A stretch of 46,759 nucleotides of DNA from Sedimentisphaerales bacterium. Lineage in GTDB: Bacteria > Planctomycetota > Phycisphaerae > Sedimentisphaerales > Anaerohalosphaeraceae. Of the stretch, positions 8,657-16,519 are shown piece after piece. Position 1 is the stretch's first letter. Every line of letters starts with the position of its first letter. The notes beneath the pieces were generated by a model. It had not been told where the DNA came from. It saw nothing but the letters and a program-made list of their open reading frames with translations, and searched no databases. Position numbers and translations under genes: made by a program. The stretch spans positions 1-46,759 of the forward strand of contig JAFGGE010000098.1 in NCBI GenBank assembly GCA_016930745.1, written 5' to 3'.

Positions 8657-9301
8657 TTACCGCATCACCCAGATCTTGCTCTTAAACGTCAGGTTCGTCT
8701 GGGCCCGCAGTTGGGCGTCGCCGCCGGTGAAATATTCCAGACCCAGCGTTTTGCGCAGGATCACCTTTTGGGGCCGGCCGGCGGCATCCGTTTCGATCGG
8801 ATGATCGATCACCGTGGTCTCATTGCTCAATCCGGCGACAAAAAACGTTACCGTCCCGGCCTTGGCATCGAAATCCGGCCAGATGATGGCTATATCGCGT
8901 TTATGGTCCTGTCCCTGGAGGATTTTATGGTCCACATCCTCCAATGCTTCTAAAAAGGGATACACTCCCTGGTGCCGCAGTTTAATCGCATCGAATACGG
9001 CGCGCGGGGTGTTGGTCCCGGCCTGAATCGTTTTGAAGGTATCGGTTACCATTTCGCAGGAAGGGTAAAAAGGAGCGTCTGCCATGGCGCTGGTATTGGT
9101 CACGGTAAGGAGGATATACCAGAATCGCCTCGGCTGCTCCTCGCCGGGCAGTCGCATGGTGATCTGTTGGGGATTTTCATAAACGACCTCCAATGTCCAG
9201 TCGCCGATCGCCGGCACCGCCGCCGGCCTGGGATAGCTCCACGCCATCCCGATCCCGATCAGCATCCCAAGAACCACCAACACGCCAATCTTTCGTTTCA
9301 T
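8657..9301 (-). CDS. Exported protein of unknown function
   Basis: A 214-residue protein with an N-terminal signal or anchor (KRKIGVLVVLGMLIGIGMA) and no lipobox. The mature part appears beta-rich: GDWTLEVVYENPQQITM, a RFWYILLTVTN strand, then KTLGLEYFTGGDAQL near the end. It contains only one Cys and has no recognisable catalytic motif. The start at 9301 follows AAGGG; a longer in-frame reading to 9445 would put ~48 basic residues before the signal and would run through the promoter at 9348-9375. It is transcribed divergently from mgtE. The segment VTNTSAMADAPFYPSCEMVTD resembles a beta-sandwich that would bind a partner, but this is only an impression. Function unknown. Confidence 0.7.
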   Translation of the reverse strand: MKRKIGVLVVLGMLIGIGMAWSYPRPAAVPAIGDWTLEVVYENPQQITMRLPGEEQPRRFWYILLTVTNTSAMADAPFYPSCEMVTDTFKTIQAGTNTPRAVFDAIKLRHQGVYPFLEALEDVDHKILQGQDHKRDIAIIWPDFDAKAGTVTFFVAGLSNETTVIDHPIETDAAGRPQKVILRKTLGLEYFTGGDAQLRAQTNLTFKSKIWVMR

Positions 9302-9347
9302 ACCGTTTTCCCTTTCCGCACCATACTCAAAACCCCTCAACCAATTC

Positions 9348-9375
9348 ATTATAGCAAAAAAAAATCCCGGGTAAA
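9348..9375 (-). promoter_or_regulatory. Promoter of the exported protein gene
   Basis: Minus strand TTTACC (9370-9375), a 16-base spacer rich in T, and a perfect TATAAT (9348-9353). Confidence 0.5.
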
Positions 9376-9407
9376 GCAGTTTCTGGGCAGGAATCGTTTT
9401 GAGGCCC

Positions 9408-9436
9408 TTGCCAAATCCTCTCCGGCGGGGTCTAAT
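9408..9436 (+). promoter_or_regulatory. Promoter of mgtE
   Basis: TTGCCA (9408-9413), a 17-base spacer and TCTAAT (9431-9436), 59 bases before the mgtE ATG. Confidence 0.4.
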
Positions 9437-9495
9437 AAGTCCCAACGGGATCTCGATGGATATCCATATTCAGAAAATGGTTCAGGAACGGAGTC

Positions 9496-10908
9496 ATGAC
9501 CGAACAAAGAGAGCAACTGCTGGCGCAGATCATGGAATTGATCCAAGCCGGTCGGACCGACGACCTGAAAGCCCTGCTGGCCGAGCAGCGAACCAGCGAT
9601 CTGGCCGAAATCGTCGAAATCCTTCAGGAAGAGCAGCAACGCATCGTCTTTGACCTTCTGGATCGGACGGCCTCGGCCGAGGTATTGGAAAAGGTCGATG
9701 AAGCGACGCGGTCCGAATTGTTCGAATTGCTCGCCGAGGACGAACTGACCGGTCTGATTGAGGAACTGGATGCCGACGATGCCGCCGACCTGCTGGCTGA
9801 ATTGCCCGAAGAAGAGAGCAAGGAGGTTCTCGAACAGATTTCGGACGATCTGGCCTCGCAGATCAAAGATCTGATGGTCTATTCGGAGGATTCGGCCGGC
9901 GGGATTATGGATCCGTCGGTGATTTCGGTATGCGAGGATGCCACCGTCGGCGAGGCGATCCACAAGTTCCGCCAGGGTAATCTGGAGGAGGATTTCTTTG
10001 CCGTATTTGTTACCGACAAGGACGACCGGTTTATGGGCGAGGTCCGCATCCGGTTTTTGATCACCAAACCGGAACAGACGCGTATCAAAGACATTATGGA
10101 GCCCGACACCCTTTTCGTTACGGTGGACACCGACCAGGAAGAAATCTTCAATCTGTTCAAAAAAAATAATCTGATTGTCGTACCTGTCGTCGATCACAAG
10201 CACAGGCTCGTCGGCCGCATCACCGCCGATCGGGTTATCGAAGTAGGCGAAGAAGAAGCCGCGGAGGACTTCTATGCCATGGCCGGTACCGATCCGGCCG
10301 AGCTGGAAACCTTTTCGATTCTCCGCGCGGCCCGGATTCGGATGACCTGGCTGTTGCCCTGCCTGGCCGGAACCGCCGTGACCACTGTAGTGGCGCTGTT
10401 CTTCAAAAATGTGTTTTTTGACGCCAAACTCGTCACGATTTACGCTACTGCGGTCGCGTTCGTTACGATGGTGGCGGCCATCAGCGGCAATGCCGGTCTG
10501 CAAACCTCGGCCATCGTTGTCTGCGGCCTGGCTACGGGCGATCTGGCCGCTCTAAAACTGGGCCAGGTCTTCGCCCGGGAGGTCCGTGTCGCCCTAACGG
10601 TCGCTTTGTTCTGCGGGCTGGCGGGGGCTTTGCTTTGCGGTCTGGTGCTGCATCTTATGCCTGCCGGACTGCTGGACAGCCAAAAAGTCCATCTCAATAC
10701 CGTGCAGGCCCTGGATATCGCCGGGGCCCTGGGTCTGGCCATGTTTTCGGCGATTATGGTCGCCACAACTCTCGGTTTATTGCTGCCGTTTTTATTTCGC
10801 AGGATCGGGATCGATCCGGCCATCAGTTCCGGTCCCCTGGTCACGACCGCCAACGACTCCATCAGCGTAGCGATTTACCTGTCACTGACCCTGTTTCTGA
10901 TCGGATGA
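9496..10908 (+). CDS. mgtE: MgtE-family magnesium transporter
   Basis: A 470-residue inner-membrane Mg2+ channel. Its domain order is the family standard: an acidic superhelical N domain (about 1-130, with ELDADDAADLLAELPEEE), two CBS domains (about 135-255, with GGIMDPSVISVCEDATVGEA and VVPVVDHKHRLVGRITADRV), a plug helix (EEEAAEDFYAMAG), and five membrane segments from about residue 280 containing TVVALFF, GNAGLQTSAIVVCGLA and LVTTANDSISVAIYLSL. In the family the N and CBS domains sense cytosolic Mg2+ and close the pore. The length is normal. No Mg2+ riboswitch was recognised in the short leader. A strong U-less hairpin follows the stop codon. Confidence 0.95.
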   Translation: MTEQREQLLAQIMELIQAGRTDDLKALLAEQRTSDLAEIVEILQEEQQRIVFDLLDRTASAEVLEKVDEATRSELFELLAEDELTGLIEELDADDAADLLAELPEEESKEVLEQISDDLASQIKDLMVYSEDSAGGIMDPSVISVCEDATVGEAIHKFRQGNLEEDFFAVFVTDKDDRFMGEVRIRFLITKPEQTRIKDIMEPDTLFVTVDTDQEEIFNLFKKNNLIVVPVVDHKHRLVGRITADRVIEVGEEEAAEDFYAMAGTDPAELETFSILRAARIRMTWLLPCLAGTAVTTVVALFFKNVFFDAKLVTIYATAVAFVTMVAAISGNAGLQTSAIVVCGLATGDLAALKLGQVFAREVRVALTVALFCGLAGALLCGLVLHLMPAGLLDSQKVHLNTVQALDIAGALGLAMFSAIMVATTLGLLLPFLFRRIGIDPAISSGPLVTTANDSISVAIYLSLTLFLIG

Positions 10909-10909
10909 T

Positions 10910-10930
10910 CCGGTTCTGAAACAGGACCGG
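10910..10930 (+). terminator. Strong hairpin after mgtE, no T-tract
   Basis: CCGGTTCTG (10910-10918), loop AAA, CAGGACCGG (10922-10930): nine pairs including one G-U. It lacks a following T-run, so it may act as a processing or factor-dependent stop rather than a classical terminator. Confidence 0.4.
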
Positions 10931-10978
10931 CCCCGGAGCCATCCTGTCGATTTCGAACCATTATTGGGGATATCGGCG

Positions 10979-11008
10979 TTGACATGATTTGGGAAGATAG
11001 GGTATAAT
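10979..11008 (+). promoter_or_regulatory. Consensus sigma-70 promoter of the pilT operon
   Basis: TTGACA (10979-10984) and TATAAT (11003-11008) both match the consensus exactly, with an 18-base spacer. It predicts a leader of roughly 110 bases before pilT. Confidence 0.75.
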
Positions 11009-11016
11009 GCGGTTTT

Positions 11017-11069
11017 CCAGCAATGTCTGGACCCCGACCGACATAAGGGGGGATTCTCTAATGGAATCC
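11017..11069 (+). promoter_or_regulatory. Candidate structured 5' leader of pilT
   Basis: Three consecutive inverted repeats lie between the promoter and pilT: CCAG/CTGG (11017-11030), CCCC/GGGG (11032-11035 with 11047-11050) and GGATTC/GAATCC (11051-11056 with 11064-11069). It does not match c-di-GMP riboswitch consensus features as far as I can see. No T-tract follows, so it is not an obvious attenuator. Function unknown. Confidence 0.35.
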
Positions 11070-11125
11070 AGGCGGGGAAACGACAAAAATTAAGGTAACA
11101 GCAAGTAACAATACAGGAGCCCCCA

Positions 11126-12256
11126 ATGAAGGGCCAGCCGATTGACAGTCACGTGCATCTGGAAAAAACGCCGGATATCGAAAAATGGTTTCAGGCCGCC
11201 ATTAAAGCGGATGCCTCCGACCTGCATCTCAAGGTGGGAATGGCCCCCAAAATGCGGGTCCACAGCCGCCTGAAAAACACCACCGGGGAGATCATGACAC
11301 AGGAGCGGATCGAAGAGCTCCTCTTCGAAATCATGACGTCCAAACAAAAACAGTACTTTCTCGAAAACGGATCCCTGGACTTTGCCTATCAGGTGGGGCA
11401 AACCGACCGGTTTCGCATCTGCGCCTTTCGTCAGCGAAGCCTGACCAGCATGGCCGCCCGGCATATCAGCAGCCATATTCCTCCGTTTGAAACCCTGCAC
11501 TTGCCACCCGTGGTCGAGAAAATCGCAGAGCATCACGACGGCCTTGTGCTGGTTACCGGTCCTACCGGCTGCGGGAAAACCACAACGATCGCCTCCATGA
11601 TCGACCATATTAACGCCACGCGGGCCTGTCACATCGTAACGGTTGAAGATCCGATCGAATTTTTGCACGTCGAGAAACGGGCCATCGTGTCGCAACGCGA
11701 GATCGGCATCGATGTGCCCACCTACGACGAAGCCCTTCGCTCTCTGATGCGCATGGACCCGGATGTGGTGCTGATCGGTGAGATGCGCGATAACGAGACC
11801 CTCACAGCCGCTATGCGGGCCGCCGAGACGGGCCACCTGGTCTTTGGAACCCTGCATGCCAACAATGCCTCCCAGACCATCCAGCGAATCCTCGATCTGT
11901 TCCCGCAGGAGGAACGGGATCTGGCCAGGCAGACCTTCGCTCTGACCATCCGAGCCGTGGTCAGCCAGCAGTTGCTGCCCGGCATCCGGAACGATGCGCC
12001 GCGCATTCCCGCCGTGGAAATCCTGCTCCGCACCCCGATCGTTCGCAAGCTCATTACTGAATCGCGGGAAAATGACATTCCCACGGCCATCCGATCCGGA
12101 GAGGGAGAGGGAATGCAGGATTTTACCGAATCGCTGCGAAGACTGGTCGTCGAGGAATGGATCGATCTTCGGGTGGCCAAACAATACGCGCCAAACACGG
12201 AAGAACTGGAAATGGCTCTCAAGGGCATTCGCTCAGCGACAAGTGGGATTATGTAA
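11126..12256 (+). CDS. pilT: PilT-type retraction ATPase
   Basis: A 376-residue member of the secretion-ATPase family that in type IV pili disassembles the pilus to power retraction. Motifs in order: DASDLHL in the N-terminal PAS-like domain, Walker A GPTGCGKT at 145-152, Asp box TVEDPIEF, the conserved QREIG, Walker B VVLIGEMRD, and His box GTLHANNA. All residues needed for ATP hydrolysis are present, unlike in the next gene. It has an extra ~15 residues at the N-terminus compared with E. coli-type PilT. AGGAG precedes ATG 11126. It leads an operon with the GspE-like and CvpA-like genes (gaps of 19 and 21 bases). No pilin, pilB, pilC or pilQ gene is in the window, so a pilus is inferred rather than shown. 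Confidence 0.9.
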   Translation: MKGQPIDSHVHLEKTPDIEKWFQAAIKADASDLHLKVGMAPKMRVHSRLKNTTGEIMTQERIEELLFEIMTSKQKQYFLENGSLDFAYQVGQTDRFRICAFRQRSLTSMAARHISSHIPPFETLHLPPVVEKIAEHHDGLVLVTGPTGCGKTTTIASMIDHINATRACHIVTVEDPIEFLHVEKRAIVSQREIGIDVPTYDEALRSLMRMDPDVVLIGEMRDNETLTAAMRAAETGHLVFGTLHANNASQTIQRILDLFPQEERDLARQTFALTIRAVVSQQLLPGIRNDAPRIPAVEILLRTPIVRKLITESRENDIPTAIRSGEGEGMQDFTESLRRLVVEEWIDLRVAKQYAPNTEELEMALKGIRSATSGIM

Positions 12257-12275
12257 TCTTGGTTAGGTGTGCTTC

Positions 12276-13949
12276 ATGGAATTGACGATATCGTTTGCAC
12301 TGGCCGCGGGATACGGCGGATATATCTCCCCGATTAAACTGGCGATTGTTTTGATTTTCTTTTTCCTCTGGATGCCTCTGGTCAACTGGACCTACAAAGA
12401 CACCCAGGAAGTCCAGACCAGGACCGTGCAATGGACGACGGCGATGATTCTCGCCGGGGCGATCGGATTGCTCGTCTGGCTTCTGGTTCCGGTTTTTTTT
12501 ATTGGAATTCTGCTTTATCTCGTGGTGCTGGGCGCGACTTCCCTGGCCTATGTCGTTCACCGCAATGCCCGCGTAGCCGATTTTGAAAAAGTCCTGACGG
12601 CCGACCATATCAAAAATCTCTTCGTCAATCAGCAGAAGCGGATGGAAAAAGCCACGCGAGGGTTGACGCTGGTGACCGCCAACGGCAACGAAGTCCCTGT
12701 GCCGCTGCCGAAAACCTCCGAGGCGATCGGATTTCAGATGGTGTGCGAGTTGTTTGAGGACGCCATCTGGCGGCGGGCCGCCGACATCCTCTTTCAGTCC
12801 GGCCAACAGGACTATTCGGTCACCTATATCGTCGATGGAATGCCGATGAAGCAAGCCGCCCGCTCCCGCGAGGAGATGGAGCATTTTATCCATTTCATCA
12901 AACATATGGCCGACCTGGACGTAGAAGAACGCCGCAAGCCGCAGACCGGTAAATTCCGCATCGACAAAGGCCCCGACCGCATTAAGTGGGAGGTCCTGAC
13001 GGCCGGATCGACCGCGGGCGAGCAGATCAAGGTTTCCCGCGTGCAGGAATACGGTACCCGGACGGTGGAGGAAATGGGATTCGGACCCAGGCAGGTCGAA
13101 GCCATCAAAGGTCTGCGCAAACTGAGCAAGGGCGTTGTTGTGATCACCGCCCCGCCCAAGAACGGCACAACCACCACCATGTACGCCCTTCTGCGCAATC
13201 ATGACCTGTATATGAACAACGTCAATACGGTCGAAAAGAAACTGGCCGCGGACCTGCAGAATATCAGCCAGCACCTGTATTCCCCCACCGATGAGGGGGC
13301 CACCACGTATGCCAAGAAGGTCCAGACCGTGCTTCGCATGGGTCCGGAAATCATCGGGATCGCCGATTGCGAGGACAAACAATGCGCCCAGTTGGCCTGT
13401 GCGGCCGCCCGCGACGGCGTGCTTGTCTATCCCACCCTGCAGGCCGCCGGCGTCTTGCAGGCGCTGAGCCGCTGGCTCCAGTTGGCCGAGGACAAGGACC
13501 TGGCCCTGGATACCCTGGCCGGCATCCTGAACCAGCGGCTGATCCGCATCCTCTGCGAGGACTGCAAGCAGGCTTATCAACCCAATCAGGACCTCCTGCG
13601 TAAATTCAACATCCCCGCGGATAAAATCGAGGTCCTGTATCGGCCGGGCGAGATCGAATACGACAAGCACGGCAAACCCATCGTTTGCGAAAAGTGCCAG
13701 GGCACCGGCTTCTATGGACGGACCGGCGTCTTTGAAATGATACTCCTCGACGATCCCCTGCGGGCGGCCCTCAAGAAAGCCAAGTCGATCAAGGAAATGG
13801 GGGCCCTGTTTCGAAAAGCCGGGATGCTCTACCTGCAGGAACAATGCATCAAGAAGGTGGCTCAGGGCATTACCTCGATCAACGAAGTCATACGCCACTT
13901 CGCGCAAAAAGGCGAAGAAAACGAAAAACAACAAAACGGCAATCCATAA
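12276..13949 (+). CDS. Membrane-anchored GspE/PilB-like protein with degenerate ATPase motifs
   Basis: A 557-residue protein. Residues about 19-37 and 54-94 are hydrophobic and should span the membrane, which is foreign to GspE/PilB enzymes. The remainder aligns by motif order with GspE. The nucleotide site is altered everywhere: Walker A reads APPKNGTTTT (292-301), with Thr in place of the phosphate-binding Lys; the Asp box reads NTVEKKLAADL; Walker B reads PEIIGIADCED in place of the usual GEIRD; and the His box reads YPTLQAAG. The structural tetracysteine zinc site is retained (CEDC 427-430, CEKC 471-474), as is GFYGRTGVFEM. It should therefore fold but probably not hydrolyse ATP. ATG 12276 is chosen over GTG 12267 because AGG sits at normal spacing. 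A scaffold or regulator working with PilT is inferred. Confidence 0.8.
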   Translation: MELTISFALAAGYGGYISPIKLAIVLIFFFLWMPLVNWTYKDTQEVQTRTVQWTTAMILAGAIGLLVWLLVPVFFIGILLYLVVLGATSLAYVVHRNARVADFEKVLTADHIKNLFVNQQKRMEKATRGLTLVTANGNEVPVPLPKTSEAIGFQMVCELFEDAIWRRAADILFQSGQQDYSVTYIVDGMPMKQAARSREEMEHFIHFIKHMADLDVEERRKPQTGKFRIDKGPDRIKWEVLTAGSTAGEQIKVSRVQEYGTRTVEEMGFGPRQVEAIKGLRKLSKGVVVITAPPKNGTTTTMYALLRNHDLYMNNVNTVEKKLAADLQNISQHLYSPTDEGATTYAKKVQTVLRMGPEIIGIADCEDKQCAQLACAAARDGVLVYPTLQAAGVLQALSRWLQLAEDKDLALDTLAGILNQRLIRILCEDCKQAYQPNQDLLRKFNIPADKIEVLYRPGEIEYDKHGKPIVCEKCQGTGFYGRTGVFEMILLDDPLRAALKKAKSIKEMGALFRKAGMLYLQEQCIKKVAQGITSINEVIRHFAQKGEENEKQQNGNP

Positions 13950-13970
13950 TACGATAGAACGGGAGTATAA

Positions 13971-15056
13971 ATGATCATTCTAGGCGTCATACTGCTTATT
14001 ATCGTAGCATGTGCCATCTATTATTATCTCAAATGCACGATCATGACCGCCATCGTTTCGCTGATTTGCGCTGTTTTCGGCCTGCTGATCGCCATGGGAT
14101 ATTTCGATACCGTAAACAACCTGGTAATCGCCAGAGGCATGATCGGTCCCAAATGGCCCCCCGTCAGTCTTCTTGTGTTATTTGTCTTGTCCGCCGTTCT
14201 ATTGCGCGTTCTGGCAGGCTTTGTCGTCGGTTCGCAGATCGATCTGGGTTCGCTGGCGCAAAAAATTGTCGTTCCCGTCCTTGGCGTTTTTCAAGGTTTG
14301 ATTCTTTCGGGAGTTCTTCTTGTCGCCACGGGCTCTGTCACCAGTTCCCGCTTCATCAGCTATGCGCGGTTTTCTCCCGGTTCGGAATCGCCGGCCAATC
14401 CCAGTAAACTCCTGATCAATGTCGACGGCATGATCAGCGGTCTATTCTCCTGGATCAGCCAGGGCTCTCTGAGCGGCACGAAAAGCTTTGCCGTCTATCA
14501 TGCCGATTATCTCGATCAGCTTCATCTGTCACGCATAGGGCAGACCTATCCTCTTTCGGGATCCAACGGTATGATCGTACCTTCCAAGGGCGTGCGCCGG
14601 CGCACCTTTGATGAAGGCGGTTTTTTGGTGGTTCGCATGGGTTTAAAATATACCAGCATCAAGCAGGGAGGCGCCGCCTCCCCCGCCGGCGGGGTTTCCT
14701 TTGCCCCGGCTCAGATTCGGCTTGTCGCCAAGGACGCCTCCCGCCCGGCCGACACCACCGGAAAGGGCACTGTCTTTTACCCCGTCAAATTTGTCGAAAA
14801 CGGGAAACTGGTTGACAAGCCGCTCCACGAGGTGATTACAGTGGACCGGGATAAGGATCTAACCGAAAAGCCCTCCGGCGGGAAGGCGGCCTGGTATGAT
14901 GTCGCCTTTGATGTTCCGGAAAACCAGACCCCTGTCCTGCTTCAGTTCAAGCTGGGCAGCGTGACCGAGCTGCCAAAGGTCCAGAACAGCACCGACGAGT
15001 TGGAACGGCAGCTCGATGTGCGCGAAAATACGTCCCACCAAAACAGCGGTAGTTGA
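13971..15056 (+). CDS. CvpA-like integral membrane protein with large C-terminal domain
   Basis: A 361-residue protein. The first ~125 residues contain about four hydrophobic segments (MIILGVILLIIVACAIYYY; IMTAIVSLICAVFGLLIAMG; SLLVLFVLSAVLLRVLAGF; VLGVFQGLILSGVLLVATG), spaced as in CvpA/colicin-V-production proteins. A ~230-residue, probably extracytoplasmic domain follows with SYARFSP, a G/S-rich part and a beta-rich C-terminal half ending in VLLQFKLGSVTEL. CvpA homologues are usually only ~160 residues, so the large tail is unusual. GGGAG precedes ATG 13971. Its position 21 bases after the GspE-like gene indicates one operon with pilT and suggests a role in the same envelope complex. The CvpA link rests on hydropathy and pattern and is moderate; the tail is unrecognised. 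Confidence 0.7.
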   Translation: MIILGVILLIIVACAIYYYLKCTIMTAIVSLICAVFGLLIAMGYFDTVNNLVIARGMIGPKWPPVSLLVLFVLSAVLLRVLAGFVVGSQIDLGSLAQKIVVPVLGVFQGLILSGVLLVATGSVTSSRFISYARFSPGSESPANPSKLLINVDGMISGLFSWISQGSLSGTKSFAVYHADYLDQLHLSRIGQTYPLSGSNGMIVPSKGVRRRTFDEGGFLVVRMGLKYTSIKQGGAASPAGGVSFAPAQIRLVAKDASRPADTTGKGTVFYPVKFVENGKLVDKPLHEVITVDRDKDLTEKPSGGKAAWYDVAFDVPENQTPVLLQFKLGSVTELPKVQNSTDELERQLDVRENTSHQNSGS

Positions 15057-15096
15057 ATCCTTCTTTCCACTATTCACGGAATTACGAGAATCGTTT

Positions 15097-16104
15097 ATGG
15101 CCACATTTTTCGAGACCGTTATTGAGCGGGCCGGACAACTTCGAAAAAAGATCGTCCTTCCCGAAGGCGCCGATCGACGCATGATCGAGGCGGCTGCGAT
15201 AATCCGACAGCGCGATTTTGCCGATCTGGTCGTTCTGGGCGAGACCGACGCCATTACCCGCCAGTTGGTGGAGTTGGGTGTACCGGGCCCGGAGAGCCTG
15301 GTGCAAAATCCCGCCTGTGCCGAGAAGAAAAAGGAATACGCCGATCAGTTATATGCCCTCCGCAAATCGAAGGGCATGGCCGAATCGCAGGCCCAGGAAC
15401 TTCTTTGTGACCCGATGTATTTCGGCACCATGATGGTCAAACTGGGCGATGCCGATGGCCTGGTCGCCGGAGCCGTTCATTCCTCGGCCGACACGATCCG
15501 CCCCGCCCTGCAGATCATCAAGGCTGCGCCCGGCTGCCGTACGGTGTCCAGCATGTTCTTCATGTGCTGGCCCGATCGGGTGCTTCTGTTTGCCGACTGC
15601 GGGCTCAACCAGGAGCCCAACGAATCCCAGCTTGTCGATATCGCCGTGGCGACCACCCGCACGGCTTTCCTGTTCGGCATCAAGCCCCGCGTCGCAATCC
15701 TGTCCTATTCGACCAAAGGATCGGGCGCCGGGACCGGGGCGATTAAAATGGCCCGCGCCGCCGAACGCGCGGCCGAACGGATTTTTGCCCTGTTCGGCGC
15801 AGCGGTTCCGGTGGATGGTGAATTGCAGTTCGATGCGGCGTTTGTTCCCGATATCGCCGCCAAAAAATGCCCCAAGAGCAAGCTCAAAGGCAGCGCCAAC
15901 GTCTTTATCTTTCCCGATCTGGGGGCGGGGAACATCTGCTACAAAGCCGTCCAGCGACTGGCCGGCGCCGAGGCCTATGGACCGGTCCTGCAGGGGCTGG
16001 ACAAACCCGTCAACGACCTGTCCCGCGGATGCAGCGTCGAAGACATTGTCGCCACCGTCGCCATTACGGCCATCCAGGCTAGTGAAGGTCCGCTCCCCAT
16101 TTGA
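15097..16104 (+). CDS. pta: Phosphate acetyltransferase
   Basis: A 336-residue short-form enzyme converting acetyl-CoA and phosphate to acetyl phosphate and CoA, the first step of acetate formation by substrate-level phosphorylation. Family signatures are KKIVLPEGADRRMIEAA near the N-terminus, GLVAGAVHSSADTIRPALQI in the middle, AILSYSTKGSGAG, and FPDLGAGNICYKAVQRLAG toward the end. The ~330-residue length matches the domain without the regulatory N-terminal part of E. coli Pta. ATG 15097 is used because upstream in-frame codons from 15016 overlap the end of the previous gene. No ackA lies beside it in the window. It is followed after 10 bases by the LigD-PE-like gene and then the Nudix gene, so the three are probably cotranscribed. 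A fermentative lifestyle is suggested but not proven. Confidence 0.93.
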   Translation: MATFFETVIERAGQLRKKIVLPEGADRRMIEAAAIIRQRDFADLVVLGETDAITRQLVELGVPGPESLVQNPACAEKKKEYADQLYALRKSKGMAESQAQELLCDPMYFGTMMVKLGDADGLVAGAVHSSADTIRPALQIIKAAPGCRTVSSMFFMCWPDRVLLFADCGLNQEPNESQLVDIAVATTRTAFLFGIKPRVAILSYSTKGSGAGTGAIKMARAAERAAERIFALFGAAVPVDGELQFDAAFVPDIAAKKCPKSKLKGSANVFIFPDLGAGNICYKAVQRLAGAEAYGPVLQGLDKPVNDLSRGCSVEDIVATVAITAIQASEGPLPI

Positions 16105-16114
16105 GAAGATGGAG

Positions 16115-16516
16115 ATGACCAACCATAACGAAGTAATTCGTCAGTTTGTACTTCTCCGACATACCCGAGGCGACGACATTCACTGGGACTTTATGATTGA
16201 ACAGGCCGACCATCTGGCCACATGGCGGCTGCTCATTGATCCACGGGAAATTGCCGATCAGCCCGTACCATTGGAGAAAATTTTCGACCATCCCCTTCGC
16301 TTTCTCACCTACGAAGGTGCCGTCCAGAAGCAAACCGGCTCGGTCACACAGAGCGATCAGGGAATTGTCCACATCACCCAATGGGAAGAAAAAGCCATTG
16401 ATTTTACAGCCGAGGGGAAACTCCTGAAAGGCTCTTTTTATCTCCATCTTATCGAAGGTACACTCTGGCAGCTCGAGAAAAAACCAATGTCGGATCAATC
16501 CACAAACCCGGAGTAA
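16115..16516 (+). CDS. Stand-alone LigD 3'-phosphoesterase-like protein
   Basis: A 133-residue protein resembling the N-terminal phosphoesterase (PE) domain of the end-joining ligase LigD. Matching points are FVLLRHTRGDDIHWDFMIEQ, where His16, His23 and Asp25 correspond to the metal-binding His-x6-His-x-Asp of LigD (here with one extra residue between the two His), and FDHPLRFLTYEG, whose His corresponds to the third catalytic His. The catalytic Arg that follows the HxDF motif in LigD is absent (Met/Ile here). In LigD the domain trims 3'-phosphates and ribonucleotides at breaks. Single-domain forms occur in planctomycetes, but I know of no tested function. GAGAAG lies 6 bases upstream of ATG 16115; ATG 16109 is the alternative. 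No ligase or Ku gene is nearby. Confidence 0.75.
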   Translation: MTNHNEVIRQFVLLRHTRGDDIHWDFMIEQADHLATWRLLIDPREIADQPVPLEKIFDHPLRFLTYEGAVQKQTGSVTQSDQGIVHITQWEEKAIDFTAEGKLLKGSFYLHLIEGTLWQLEKKPMSDQSTNPE

Positions 16517-16519
16517 GTT

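Noticed and set aside
12249..13934. 561-codon minus-strand frame opposite the GspE-like gene
   Set aside because: Composition follows the reverse complement of the real gene. No recognisable domain; the plus frame has GspE motifs and zinc cysteines.
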